From Spirochaetales bacterium (lineage in GTDB: Bacteria > Spirochaetota > Spirochaetia > Treponematales > Treponemataceae): a stretch of 36,197 bases of DNA. Where the stretch lies: NCBI GenBank assembly GCA_030540405.1, contig JAUNWH010000027.1, positions 1-36,197 on the forward strand, given 5' to 3'. Below, in pieces: positions 30,159 through 36,197 of the stretch. The position numbers were made by a program, and so were the translations under genes. The notes beneath the pieces were generated by a model, which saw only the letters and a program-made list of their open reading frames with translations, did no database searches and was not told the DNA's origin. Numbering within the stretch: the first letter of the stretch is position 1; the number at the start of each line of letters is the position of its first letter.

Positions 30159-31130
30159 ATGGAAATTTATGATTTTTCAAATTCTGAGTACAGCAATAGA
30201 AACGGCTTTTACGGAGGAGCTGCGGGGGACAAAGACGGAATAGTCATTAACGGTGAGCCATGGATTGCAAAATATCCAAAATCAAATGAAGGTATGGCAA
30301 AAAATGACAAACTTTCTAAAAACTCACAGACACCGTTGTCGGAATATATTGGAAGCCATATCTATGAGATTCTTGGTTATCCGGTTCATAAAACTCTTTT
30401 AGGAATCAGAAAAAACTATTTAATTGTTGCCTGCAAGGATTTTTGTGATGATAAGACTCGTCTTTTAGAGATGAGAACATTAAAGAATATTCATATTGCC
30501 GAGATGAAAGAGAACTTTGATTTGGATTTGCACGAAACTGACGACGACCATCTTGTAAATTTAAATGAGCTCTTTGTTCATTTTGAATTGAATCCTGAAA
30601 TTTCAAAGATAGACGGTGTTGCCGAGCGATTCTGGAATCAAGTTGTAATCGACGGTCTGATTGGAAACAATGACAGAAACAACGGCAACTGGGGAATTCT
30701 TTCTTGCGATGACAAAAGGGAACTTGCACCAATATTTGACAACGGCGCGTCCTTTTATCCCCAAAAAAGCACACTTGCCATAGAGCATATTTTGAAATTG
30801 CCGGAAGCAGATCAGGCAAAAAACAATGCCAATGTTCAGGAACCTTTTACAATTGACGGAGAGCATCATCTGAATTATCGCTCAATGCTTGCTCTGACTG
30901 AATCGGAAATTCCTGCCGTTCAAGCAGAACTTTTGAACAACGCAGTCATTAGGAATTCAGAACTTGTGGAAAGCAGACTGCCTCAGATAATAAACTTTGT
31001 AAAATCAATACCTTGCCGCTATGACGGTTACGAAATAATCAGTGAAAGCCGCAGGGAGTATTATCTGAAATCATTTATTACAAGATTTACAGATGTGTTA
31101 CAGAAGAGAAGCCTTGAACTTTTGAAATAA
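30159..31130 (+). CDS. CtkA/HipA-C-like kinase toxin
   Basis: 323 aa from ATG 30159 with AGGGAG upstream. It lacks the HipA N-terminal subdomain, like CtkA-family proteins. Kinase features: ATP-binding lysine Lys38 in EPWIAKYPKS, exposed loop, catalytic IGNNDRNNGNWG (Asp172, Asn177), and the metal-binding APIFDNGASF (Asp194). CtkA of Helicobacter is a Ser/Thr kinase, and HipA phosphorylates glutamyl-tRNA synthetase; the target here is unknown. Its pairing with an XRE gene suggests a toxin-antitoxin role. Confidence 0.82.
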   Translation: MEIYDFSNSEYSNRNGFYGGAAGDKDGIVINGEPWIAKYPKSNEGMAKNDKLSKNSQTPLSEYIGSHIYEILGYPVHKTLLGIRKNYLIVACKDFCDDKTRLLEMRTLKNIHIAEMKENFDLDLHETDDDHLVNLNELFVHFELNPEISKIDGVAERFWNQVVIDGLIGNNDRNNGNWGILSCDDKRELAPIFDNGASFYPQKSTLAIEHILKLPEADQAKNNANVQEPFTIDGEHHLNYRSMLALTESEIPAVQAELLNNAVIRNSELVESRLPQIINFVKSIPCRYDGYEIISESRREYYLKSFITRFTDVLQKRSLELLK

Positions 31131-31235
31131 TCAGAAAAACCACTTCTCCCTCTTTTTCGACAGCTTGTTTGATAGTAACAAAATCTTACGGAATGACATA
31201 ATAATTAACCTTAATTTCGAGTTTTAAATTTTAGT

Positions 31236-31308
31236 GTCATTATCGGGCTTGACCCGATAATCTATTGAAAATTTCCAACAGATTCCCGTGTCGTAGCACG
31301 GGAATGAC
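31236..31308. repeat. Paired short palindromic repeats
   Basis: GTCATTATCGGGC ... ACCCGATAATC (31236-31262) and GATTCCCGTGTCG ... CACGGGAATGAC (31281-31308): the two standard units in head-to-head order, as at 11282-11351. No gene lies in 31131-31375. Confidence 0.7.
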
Positions 31309-31341
31309 ACTTAAATTACTGTTCTTATCAAAACTCGAAGT

Positions 31342-31369
31342 TTGGGCTATATAAAAAATGTGTTATAAT
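31342..31369 (+). promoter_or_regulatory. Promoter of the histidine kinase gene, leaderless type
   Basis: TTGGGC (31342-31347), a 16-bp spacer, TATAAT (31364-31369), then six bases to the ATG at 31376. No Shine-Dalgarno can fit. Confidence 0.6.
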
Positions 31370-31375
31370 CTAAAG

Positions 31376-32440
31376 ATGAAAAAAATTACGGTTTTTATCC
31401 TGTCTGCGCTATTCACTTTTTCGGCTTTTGCTCATAAGGCTCAGAAGCAGACCGAACCTCTTATGATGGAAGGGCTTACTCAAAAGTGGCTGGAATGTGA
31501 ATCGGCGGAGGAAGCTGAATTCAAAAAATATCTTGAAGATTTTCGTGCCGAAGTGAAAAACGCCTCTCCTTCTGATACCGTGATTTATTATTTTCCTGAA
31601 GCAAAGGTCATCTACGAAAACATTCTTGACGGAATCAACGAAGACGACAGGCAGAAGATTGCGGAAAACGTTCGCGGCTGGGAAATCTTCCAGAAAAATC
31701 TTGCAAGGTTTCAGCTTGAGCAAGTCTATTATTCCTACAGGATTTTGATTTTTGTAATCATTATTGCAGTGCTCGCCTCTCTTGTGTTTTCGGTCATGTA
31801 TCTTTTGTCGTCAAAACTCCGCAAGGAAAATCTTGCCTTTACAGCCCGGATGATTAAAACCCAGGAAGCCGAGCGCGAACGAATTTCCGGCGAGCTTCAT
31901 GACACGGTCTGTCAGGATTTGGGTGTGCTCCAGTTCCGCCTAAAAGACGAGGAATCCGCCAGCCTTTGCAGAAAAATCGCCTCCGATGTCTGCGGCGTCT
32001 GCTATGCGCTTACTCCGTCTGATTTGGGCGAAGGAATTCTTGAATCGCTGATTTCCCTGTGCCATGTCCTGCAGAAACAGAGCGGCGTGGAAATTGTCCT
32101 GAGCATTCAGGATGAAGTCAAAAATAACCCAGCCTTTAAGACTTTTCCAAAAGACAAAAATCTGAACATTTATCGAATAGCGCAGGAAATTATCACAAAT
32201 GCAATAAAACATTCGGGAGCGGAAAGCATAAGCGTGCTGGTCAGAACCGTTGATGAAAAAAGTTTCAAGATTATCGTTTCTGATGACGGAAAGGGCTTTG
32301 ATTTGAAAAACGCGCTCAAAAAGAAAAATCATTTCGGACTGAAAAACATTCAGACCCGCGCGGAAGGACTCGGCGGCGAAGTCAGCTTCAATACGGAAAA
32401 AGGGGCGGGAACTCAGGTGACGGTTGCAGTTCCTTATTAG
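31376..32440 (+). CDS. NarL-type sensor histidine kinase (HisKA_3)
   Basis: 354 aa from ATG 31376. Signal peptide or first helix MKKITVFILSALFTFSAFA; an external helical region of about 100 residues; membrane helix about 122-146 (ILIFVIIIAVLASLVFSVMY); then the H-box ERERISGELHDTVCQDLG with His175. The ATPase domain has NIYRIAQEIITNAIKHSG (N box), VSDDGKGFD (G1) and HFGLKNIQTRAEGLGG (G2). It is the expected partner of the NarL-type regulator at 29024. The family senses diverse external cues; the signal is unknown. Confidence 0.9.
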   Translation: MKKITVFILSALFTFSAFAHKAQKQTEPLMMEGLTQKWLECESAEEAEFKKYLEDFRAEVKNASPSDTVIYYFPEAKVIYENILDGINEDDRQKIAENVRGWEIFQKNLARFQLEQVYYSYRILIFVIIIAVLASLVFSVMYLLSSKLRKENLAFTARMIKTQEAERERISGELHDTVCQDLGVLQFRLKDEESASLCRKIASDVCGVCYALTPSDLGEGILESLISLCHVLQKQSGVEIVLSIQDEVKNNPAFKTFPKDKNLNIYRIAQEIITNAIKHSGAESISVLVRTVDEKSFKIIVSDDGKGFDLKNALKKKNHFGLKNIQTRAEGLGGEVSFNTEKGAGTQVTVAVPY

Positions 32441-32490
32441 AACTGAATTCTGCAATCCGGACAGCAACATTCACCCTGACACTGTAATAA

Positions 32491-32519
32491 TTGAAGTTAC
32501 AGCAAAAATCTGTTAAGGT
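32491..32519 (+). promoter_or_regulatory. Promoter of the Rrf2 gene, leaderless type
   Basis: TTGAAG (32491-32496), a 17-bp spacer, TAAGGT (32514-32519), then six bases to ATG 32526. Confidence 0.6.
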
Positions 32520-32525
32520 TGAAGC

Positions 32526-32963
32526 ATGAAAGTAAGCAGCAAATTTACGGTGGCGGTTCACACTCTGTTGTGCATTCACCGGTTCGGAAAGGAAACTAAA
32601 GTTACTTCGGATTTTATTGCAGGAAGCACGGGCGTGAATCCTGTGATTATCAGGCGGACGCTTCTTTCGCTCAAGGCGGCAGGAATTGTGAAGGTTGCGG
32701 CCGGAACTGGCGGAGCGGAAATCATTGCAAAGCCGTCGTCGTTCACGCTGTTTGACATTTACAAGGCTTCGGGCAGCATGGAAGAAAATGTTTTCGGCTT
32801 TCACGAGCAGCCGAATCCCGCGTGTCCAGTCGGCGGAAACATTCACAAGATTCTTGACTCGCACCTTGCCGATGCGCAGAAAGCATTTGAGCAGAGCCTT
32901 GCGACGGTGAAATTTTCCGAGCTTGTAAAGGAGCTTGAAGAAGCGGAAAAAGCCAAAGCGTAG
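32526..32963 (+). CDS. Rrf2-family transcriptional regulator
   Basis: 145 aa. Winged helix with FTVAVHTLLCIHRFG, SDFIAGSTGVNPVIIRRTLLSLKAAGIV and the wing VAAGTGGAEI; then FTLFDIYKAS. Only one cysteine (Cys100, in NPACPVGGNIHKIL) occurs where IscR and NsrR have three Fe-S ligands, so it resembles the cluster-free YwnA-like branch. Target genes unknown; the flanking genes are pseudogenes on one side and a sensor kinase on the other. Confidence 0.87.
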   Translation: MKVSSKFTVAVHTLLCIHRFGKETKVTSDFIAGSTGVNPVIIRRTLLSLKAAGIVKVAAGTGGAEIIAKPSSFTLFDIYKASGSMEENVFGFHEQPNPACPVGGNIHKILDSHLADAQKAFEQSLATVKFSELVKELEEAEKAKA

Positions 32964-33009
32964 GCTCAAAACGCAAATAGATTTACTAAAAAACATTTGA
33001 TAATCTATT

Positions 33010-33117
33010 GATAGACTACCCGAATAGGTCAAAAAATGACAATTTTACAGAAGCAAACAAACCGGCTAGGAATGAATTCGATAAACTGAAAATACTGGAG
33101 CGTGTGAAAAATCAGTA
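33010..33117 (+). pseudogene. C-terminal fragment of an unknown protein
   Basis: One frame reads NLLIDYPNRSKNDNFTEANK then PARNEFDKLKILERVKNQ to a stop at about 33117, with no start codon or RBS. No family recognised. It abuts a broken GNAT gene, so the region 33000-34017 is decaying DNA. Confidence 0.3.
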
Positions 33118-33555
33118 AAATATGTCAGTTTTACATAGAAGAAATTAAAAAATCTGACCGCACTGAAAATCTTGTGGCGAGTCTTATTGAACTTTGGGAA
33201 AAACTCCGTTAGGGCGACGCACAATTTTTTGTCGGAAGCGGAAATCTTAAAAATCAAGGAATATGTTCCGCCTGCGATTTGTAATGTTGAGATGCTTTTT
33301 CTTTCGCCTGATGAGCGCGGAAAAGGATTCGGCAAAATGATTGTTCGGTATGGAATTGAAAATTATTCGGCGGAGAAAGTTACCGTGAACGAGCAGAATC
33401 CCAAAGCAAAAGGATTTTATGAGCATCTCGGATTCAAAACGTACAAGACAAGTGAAACCGATGAGCAGGGAAATCCATATCCGATTGCCTGGATGAAATT
33501 AGAAAAAACGCGGAGGGTTGAAAATTTGAATTTGGGAAAAAATAACTTTGCGTGA
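33118..33555 (+). pseudogene. GNAT acetyltransferase broken by frameshift and deletion
   Basis: The first frame gives CQFYIEEIKKSDRTENLVAS then LIELWEK and a stop near 33212. A second frame continues VRATHNFLSEAEILKIKEYVPPAI, then jumps directly to CNVEMLFLSPDERGKGFGKMI, NEQNPKAKGFYEHLGF and NPYPIAWMKL. Intact relatives have about 25 more residues between YVPPAI and the LEMLFLSP motif. So there is one frameshift near 33205, an internal deletion near 33280, and no start codon. Confidence 0.75.
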
Positions 33556-33587
33556 ATAAAAAAGTAACGGTGTAAAAACTATAATAA

Positions 33588-34017
33588 CTTGGCTCAAAGA
33601 TGAATATGCATTCAGGCATTGGTGGCAGTTCGCTATGAAAATTTTCCGATAACGGCGGACGATATGAACTCACTTTACTCAAATGCCAGCGTCATGCCTT
33701 TTACTTTTTGGCATTGGAAACGAAGTTTCGGGGGGGGCATTTCATAATTCGTTATCCGAGCAAAAACCGTGATGAAGTGTGGCTGCTCGGGTTCGTGATT
33801 GTTGATGACAAAAAAACTGGTCATGGGTTCGGGAAAAAGATGATTCAGCTTACCTTAAAATATTCCCGCAAAAAAAGTTTCATTCGGCGTTTTTGAAAGC
33901 AATTCCGGCGCGCTCAAATGCTACAAGTCCTGCGGATTCAGGGAAGTTTCGCAATCGTCTTACACTTGTCTTGGCGAGCAGTGGAAAAGCATTGGAATGG
34001 AAATCAGTTTAGAATAG
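33588..34017 (+). pseudogene. Second GNAT acetyltransferase with several frameshifts
   Basis: Pieces in different frames follow a GNAT in order: WLKDEYAFRHW (33588 on), YENFPITADDMNSLYSN (about 33630-33680), GHFIIRYPSKNRDEVW then LLGFVIVDDKKTGHGFGKKM (33739-33880), and VSFGVFESNSGALKCYKSCG then GEQWKSIGMEISLE to TAG 34015-34017. A run of seven G at about 33730 marks one frameshift. The 62-aa ORF at 33708 is only the middle piece. Confidence 0.75.
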
Positions 34018-34059
34018 GGCAGTGGGATTCTGCTAGAGTTTGGTTTTGTACAATGTGAT

Positions 34060-34198
34060 GTATGCTGCCCTTGCATTTTAATGTGCGGCAGCGGTACAGT
34101 GTATCGCTGTGATACATTGAGGTGTATTATGTTGGTGCAAGAATGATTCCCCGATTCCCAAGGGGAATGACAGATAACCAGCTGCGATAATGACAGAA
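34060..34198. repeat. Intergenic hairpins and degenerate palindromic repeats
   Basis: GCTGCC ... GGCAGC (34061-34091), TGTATC-GCTGT-GATACA (about 34098-34115), then GATTCCCCGATTCCCAAGGGGAATGAC (34145-34171) and GCGATAATGAC. Possible transcription end for the convergent P-type ATPase gene. Confidence 0.5.
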
Positions 34199-34206
34199 AA
34201 TTTTTC

Positions 34207-36135
34207 CTACAGCCCTTTCACGTTCAGGGCGCGGACGGCATTCAGGACTGCCAGAACCATTACGCCCACATCGGCGAAGATTGCAAGCCACATGTTTGCG
34301 ATTCCCAGCGCGCCGAGTACAAGGCAGGCGAATTTTATTGCGAGCGCGAACGTGATGTTCTGGTAGACGATTCCGATGCATTTGCGCGATATTCTGATTG
34401 CCTTTGTGATTTTGAGCGGGTCATCGTCCATGAGAACAACGTCGGCGGCCTCGATTGCGGCATCCGAGCCCATTGCGCCCATCGCGATTCCTATGTCCGC
34501 ACGCGAGAGAACCGGCGCGTCATTTATTCCGTCGCCCACGAACGCAAGCACGTCGTTCTTTCCTTTTTCCGCAATCAGCTTCTCAACCTGATTCACCTTG
34601 TCCGCCGGAAGAAGCTCCGCGTGAACCTCGTCGATTCCAAGATCCGCCGCCACTTTCTCCGCAACCTTTTTCGCGTCCCCGGTGAGCATTACGGTCTTTG
34701 CGACTCCGGATTTTTTGAGCGCGGAAAGAGCTTCCCTGGATGTCGGTTTTTCAACGTCGGAAATCACGATGTGTCCAGAATATTCTCCGTCAATCGCCAC
34801 GTGGATTATCGTTCCGACCGAATGACATTCCGCAGCCTCGATTCCAAGCTTTTTCATCAGCTTGAGGTTTCCCGCAGCGATTTTGTGTCCGTCAACTTCC
34901 GCAGTGATTCCGTGTCCGCTGATTTCCTCGATATTTGCGACCCTGTTCCTGTCGATTTCCTTTCCGTAGGCCGCCTGAAGACTTCTGCTGATCGGGTGGG
35001 ATGATGCACATTCTGCGAGCGCGGCGTATTCAAGAAGTTTTGTCTCCCCGATTTTGCTGTGGTGAACCGCCGTAACCTCAAAGACTCCGCGGGTCAGCGT
35101 CCCGGTCTTATCGAACACGATGATTTTTGACTTGGAGAGCGTCTCAAGATAGTTCGAGCCTTTTATCAGGACTCCTTCCTTGCTTGCCCCTCCCAGTCCT
35201 GCAAAGAAGCTGAGCGGAATGCTGATTACAAGGGCGCACGGACAGCTGATTACGAGGAATGTAAGTGCGCGGTAAATCCAGCCGCTCCAGTTGGGAGAGG
35301 ATTTTGCGATGATGCAGACAAGAGGCGGAAGAACGGCAAGTGCAAGCGCGCTGTAGCAGACGGCAGGCGTGTAGATTCTTGCGAATTTGGAGATGAATTC
35401 CTCTGACTTGGATTTTCTTGAGCTGGCGTTCTCCACAAGCTCAAGGATTTTTGAGACGGTTGACTCGCCGAAATCCTTTGTCGTCCTGATTTTAAGAACT
35501 CCGCTCATGTTTATGCTTCCGCTGATGACTTCCGTTCCTGTGCCGACCTCACGCGGAAGGCTTTCACCTGTGAGCGCGCTTGTGTTCAGCGTTGAATTTC
35601 CTTCTATTATAATGCCGTCAATCGGAACTTTTTCTCCGGGCTGAACAACAATTACGGTGCCGGGCGCAACTTCGGAAGGGTCAACCTGAACAAGCTTTCC
35701 GTCCTTTTCGATGTTCGCATAGTCCGGGCGGATGTCCATAAGTTCCGTGATGTTCCTGCGGCTTTTTCCGACCGCATAGCTCTGGAAGAATTCGCCAATC
35801 TGGTAGAAAAGCATTACGGCGACCGCCTCGTTGCAGTCGTCAATCAGAAGAAGATTTCCGTGCGCGTTGTAGATTTCAAGCGCGAACGCTCCCACAGTTG
35901 CGACCGCCATCAGGAAATTCTCGTCGAATACCTGACGGTTCCAAATTCCCTTTCCGGCCTTCTTGAGAATGTCGTATCCGATTATCAGATAGTCAGCCAC
36001 GTAGAGAATCATCTTGAGCGGAACTTTGCCCGGAATGGCGGCGAAAACGTTCAGCCTGTCAAGCACGTTCAGAACCAAAAGCAGCGCGAACGCCACGATG
36101 ATTCTTGCAAGCATTTTCTTCTGTTTCTTCTTCAT
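34207..36135 (-). CDS. Heavy-metal P1B-type ATPase (Zn/Cd/Pb exporter type)
   Basis: 642 aa. Membrane metal site CPC at 298-300 (VISCPCALVISIP), actuator TGES at 189-192, phosphorylation site DKTGTLT with Asp342, the SSHPISRS histidine-proline motif, and GDGINDAPVL near the end. The two first helices start at residue about 9, and there is no N-terminal heavy-metal-binding domain or His-rich stretch, unlike many ZntA/CadA proteins. The final helix contains ADVGVMVLAVLNAVRAL, typical of Zn/Cd pumps. GGAAG precedes the ATG. It exports divalent soft metals by inference. Confidence 0.92.
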   Translation of the reverse strand: MKKKQKKMLARIIVAFALLLVLNVLDRLNVFAAIPGKVPLKMILYVADYLIIGYDILKKAGKGIWNRQVFDENFLMAVATVGAFALEIYNAHGNLLLIDDCNEAVAVMLFYQIGEFFQSYAVGKSRRNITELMDIRPDYANIEKDGKLVQVDPSEVAPGTVIVVQPGEKVPIDGIIIEGNSTLNTSALTGESLPREVGTGTEVISGSINMSGVLKIRTTKDFGESTVSKILELVENASSRKSKSEEFISKFARIYTPAVCYSALALAVLPPLVCIIAKSSPNWSGWIYRALTFLVISCPCALVISIPLSFFAGLGGASKEGVLIKGSNYLETLSKSKIIVFDKTGTLTRGVFEVTAVHHSKIGETKLLEYAALAECASSHPISRSLQAAYGKEIDRNRVANIEEISGHGITAEVDGHKIAAGNLKLMKKLGIEAAECHSVGTIIHVAIDGEYSGHIVISDVEKPTSREALSALKKSGVAKTVMLTGDAKKVAEKVAADLGIDEVHAELLPADKVNQVEKLIAEKGKNDVLAFVGDGINDAPVLSRADIGIAMGAMGSDAAIEAADVVLMDDDPLKITKAIRISRKCIGIVYQNITFALAIKFACLVLGALGIANMWLAIFADVGVMVLAVLNAVRALNVKGL

Positions 36136-36150
36136 AAATTCTTCCTATGA

Positions 36151-36172
36151 TTAGTGTCAATTACAACACTAA
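36151..36172. promoter_or_regulatory. Inverted repeat upstream of the P-type ATPase gene
   Basis: TTAGTGT-N8-ACACTAA, perfect 7-bp arms, 16 bp before the start codon. Likely operator for a metal-sensing repressor; the regulator gene is not in the window. Confidence 0.5.
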
Positions 36173-36197
36173 GTTTTTGGGCTCTCCAGCCCTCTAA

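Noticed and set aside
33708-33896. A stand-alone 62-aa GNAT-like gene.
   Set aside because: It is the middle piece of a longer frameshifted acetyltransferase whose other parts are recognisable in the neighbouring frames.

Overview
This 36-kb window looks like accessory DNA from a gut or rumen spirochaete of the Treponema type. I infer this from codon style, the BspA-type leucine-rich surface protein, three DUF4143 ATPases, many GNAT and VOC genes, and a treponeme-like family of dispersed palindromic repeats. Species cannot be assigned by reading alone. No tRNA, rRNA, CRISPR array, integrase or transposase was recognised.

Layout. Positions 1-2720 (+) hold small enzymes: DUF3795, two VOC proteins, an AlkD-like repair protein, a GNAT, and a methyltransferase remnant. 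Positions 2732-4401 hold terminators, a long dispersed repeat, and an HTH-Panacea antitoxin with a RelE-like toxin and a third small ORF. Positions 4415-6170 hold a TfoX-N protein, a flavodoxin and a DUF5131 protein; the last two sit between what look like the two ends of one small gene. Positions 6187-9072 hold a DUF4143 ATPase behind four 23-bp iterons, a GNAT with an amber stop, and a nitrilase-family amidase. Positions 9116-11917 (-) hold an ANT(6)-like nucleotidyltransferase, a VOC protein, an NADPH oxidoreductase and a GNAT, with two copies of the long repeat.

Positions 12138-12442 appear to hold a compact type I toxin-antitoxin locus. It has a 29-aa membrane peptide with a sequestered Shine-Dalgarno and a convergent antisense RNA, and both RNAs begin with the same hairpin. 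It abuts an AT-rich island (about 12600-17553, -) with a 66-aa protein, a small membrane protein, a 44-aa Trp-rich peptide, three different radical SAM proteins and a fold-III PLP decarboxylase. The island reads as a candidate peptide-modifying (RiPP-like) pathway. It ends exactly where an SLC13/ArsB-type permease is truncated and, on the other side, where an MBL-fold gene is truncated.

Positions 18300-25099 (-) hold an ABC exporter pair, an AraC-GyrI regulator, a methyltransferase, a broken NTF2-like gene, a second DUF4143 ATPase, a GNAT and a CAT-like acetyltransferase. The methyltransferase and the CAT gene share one duplicated promoter/operator element. Positions 25578-31130 hold a RelB/YafQ pair, a BspA-like protein, a third DUF4143 ATPase flanked by direct repeats, a NarL-type response regulator and an XRE/CtkA (HipA-like) pair. 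The last separates the response regulator from its probable histidine kinase (31376-32440). Positions 32526-34017 hold an Rrf2 regulator and decayed GNAT genes. A zinc/cadmium-type P-type ATPase (-) closes the window.

Two themes recur. All three DUF4143 genes are preceded by gene-specific tandem repeats, suggesting autoregulation by this ATPase family. At least five genes have a -10 box ending exactly six bases before the start codon, predicting leaderless mRNAs.
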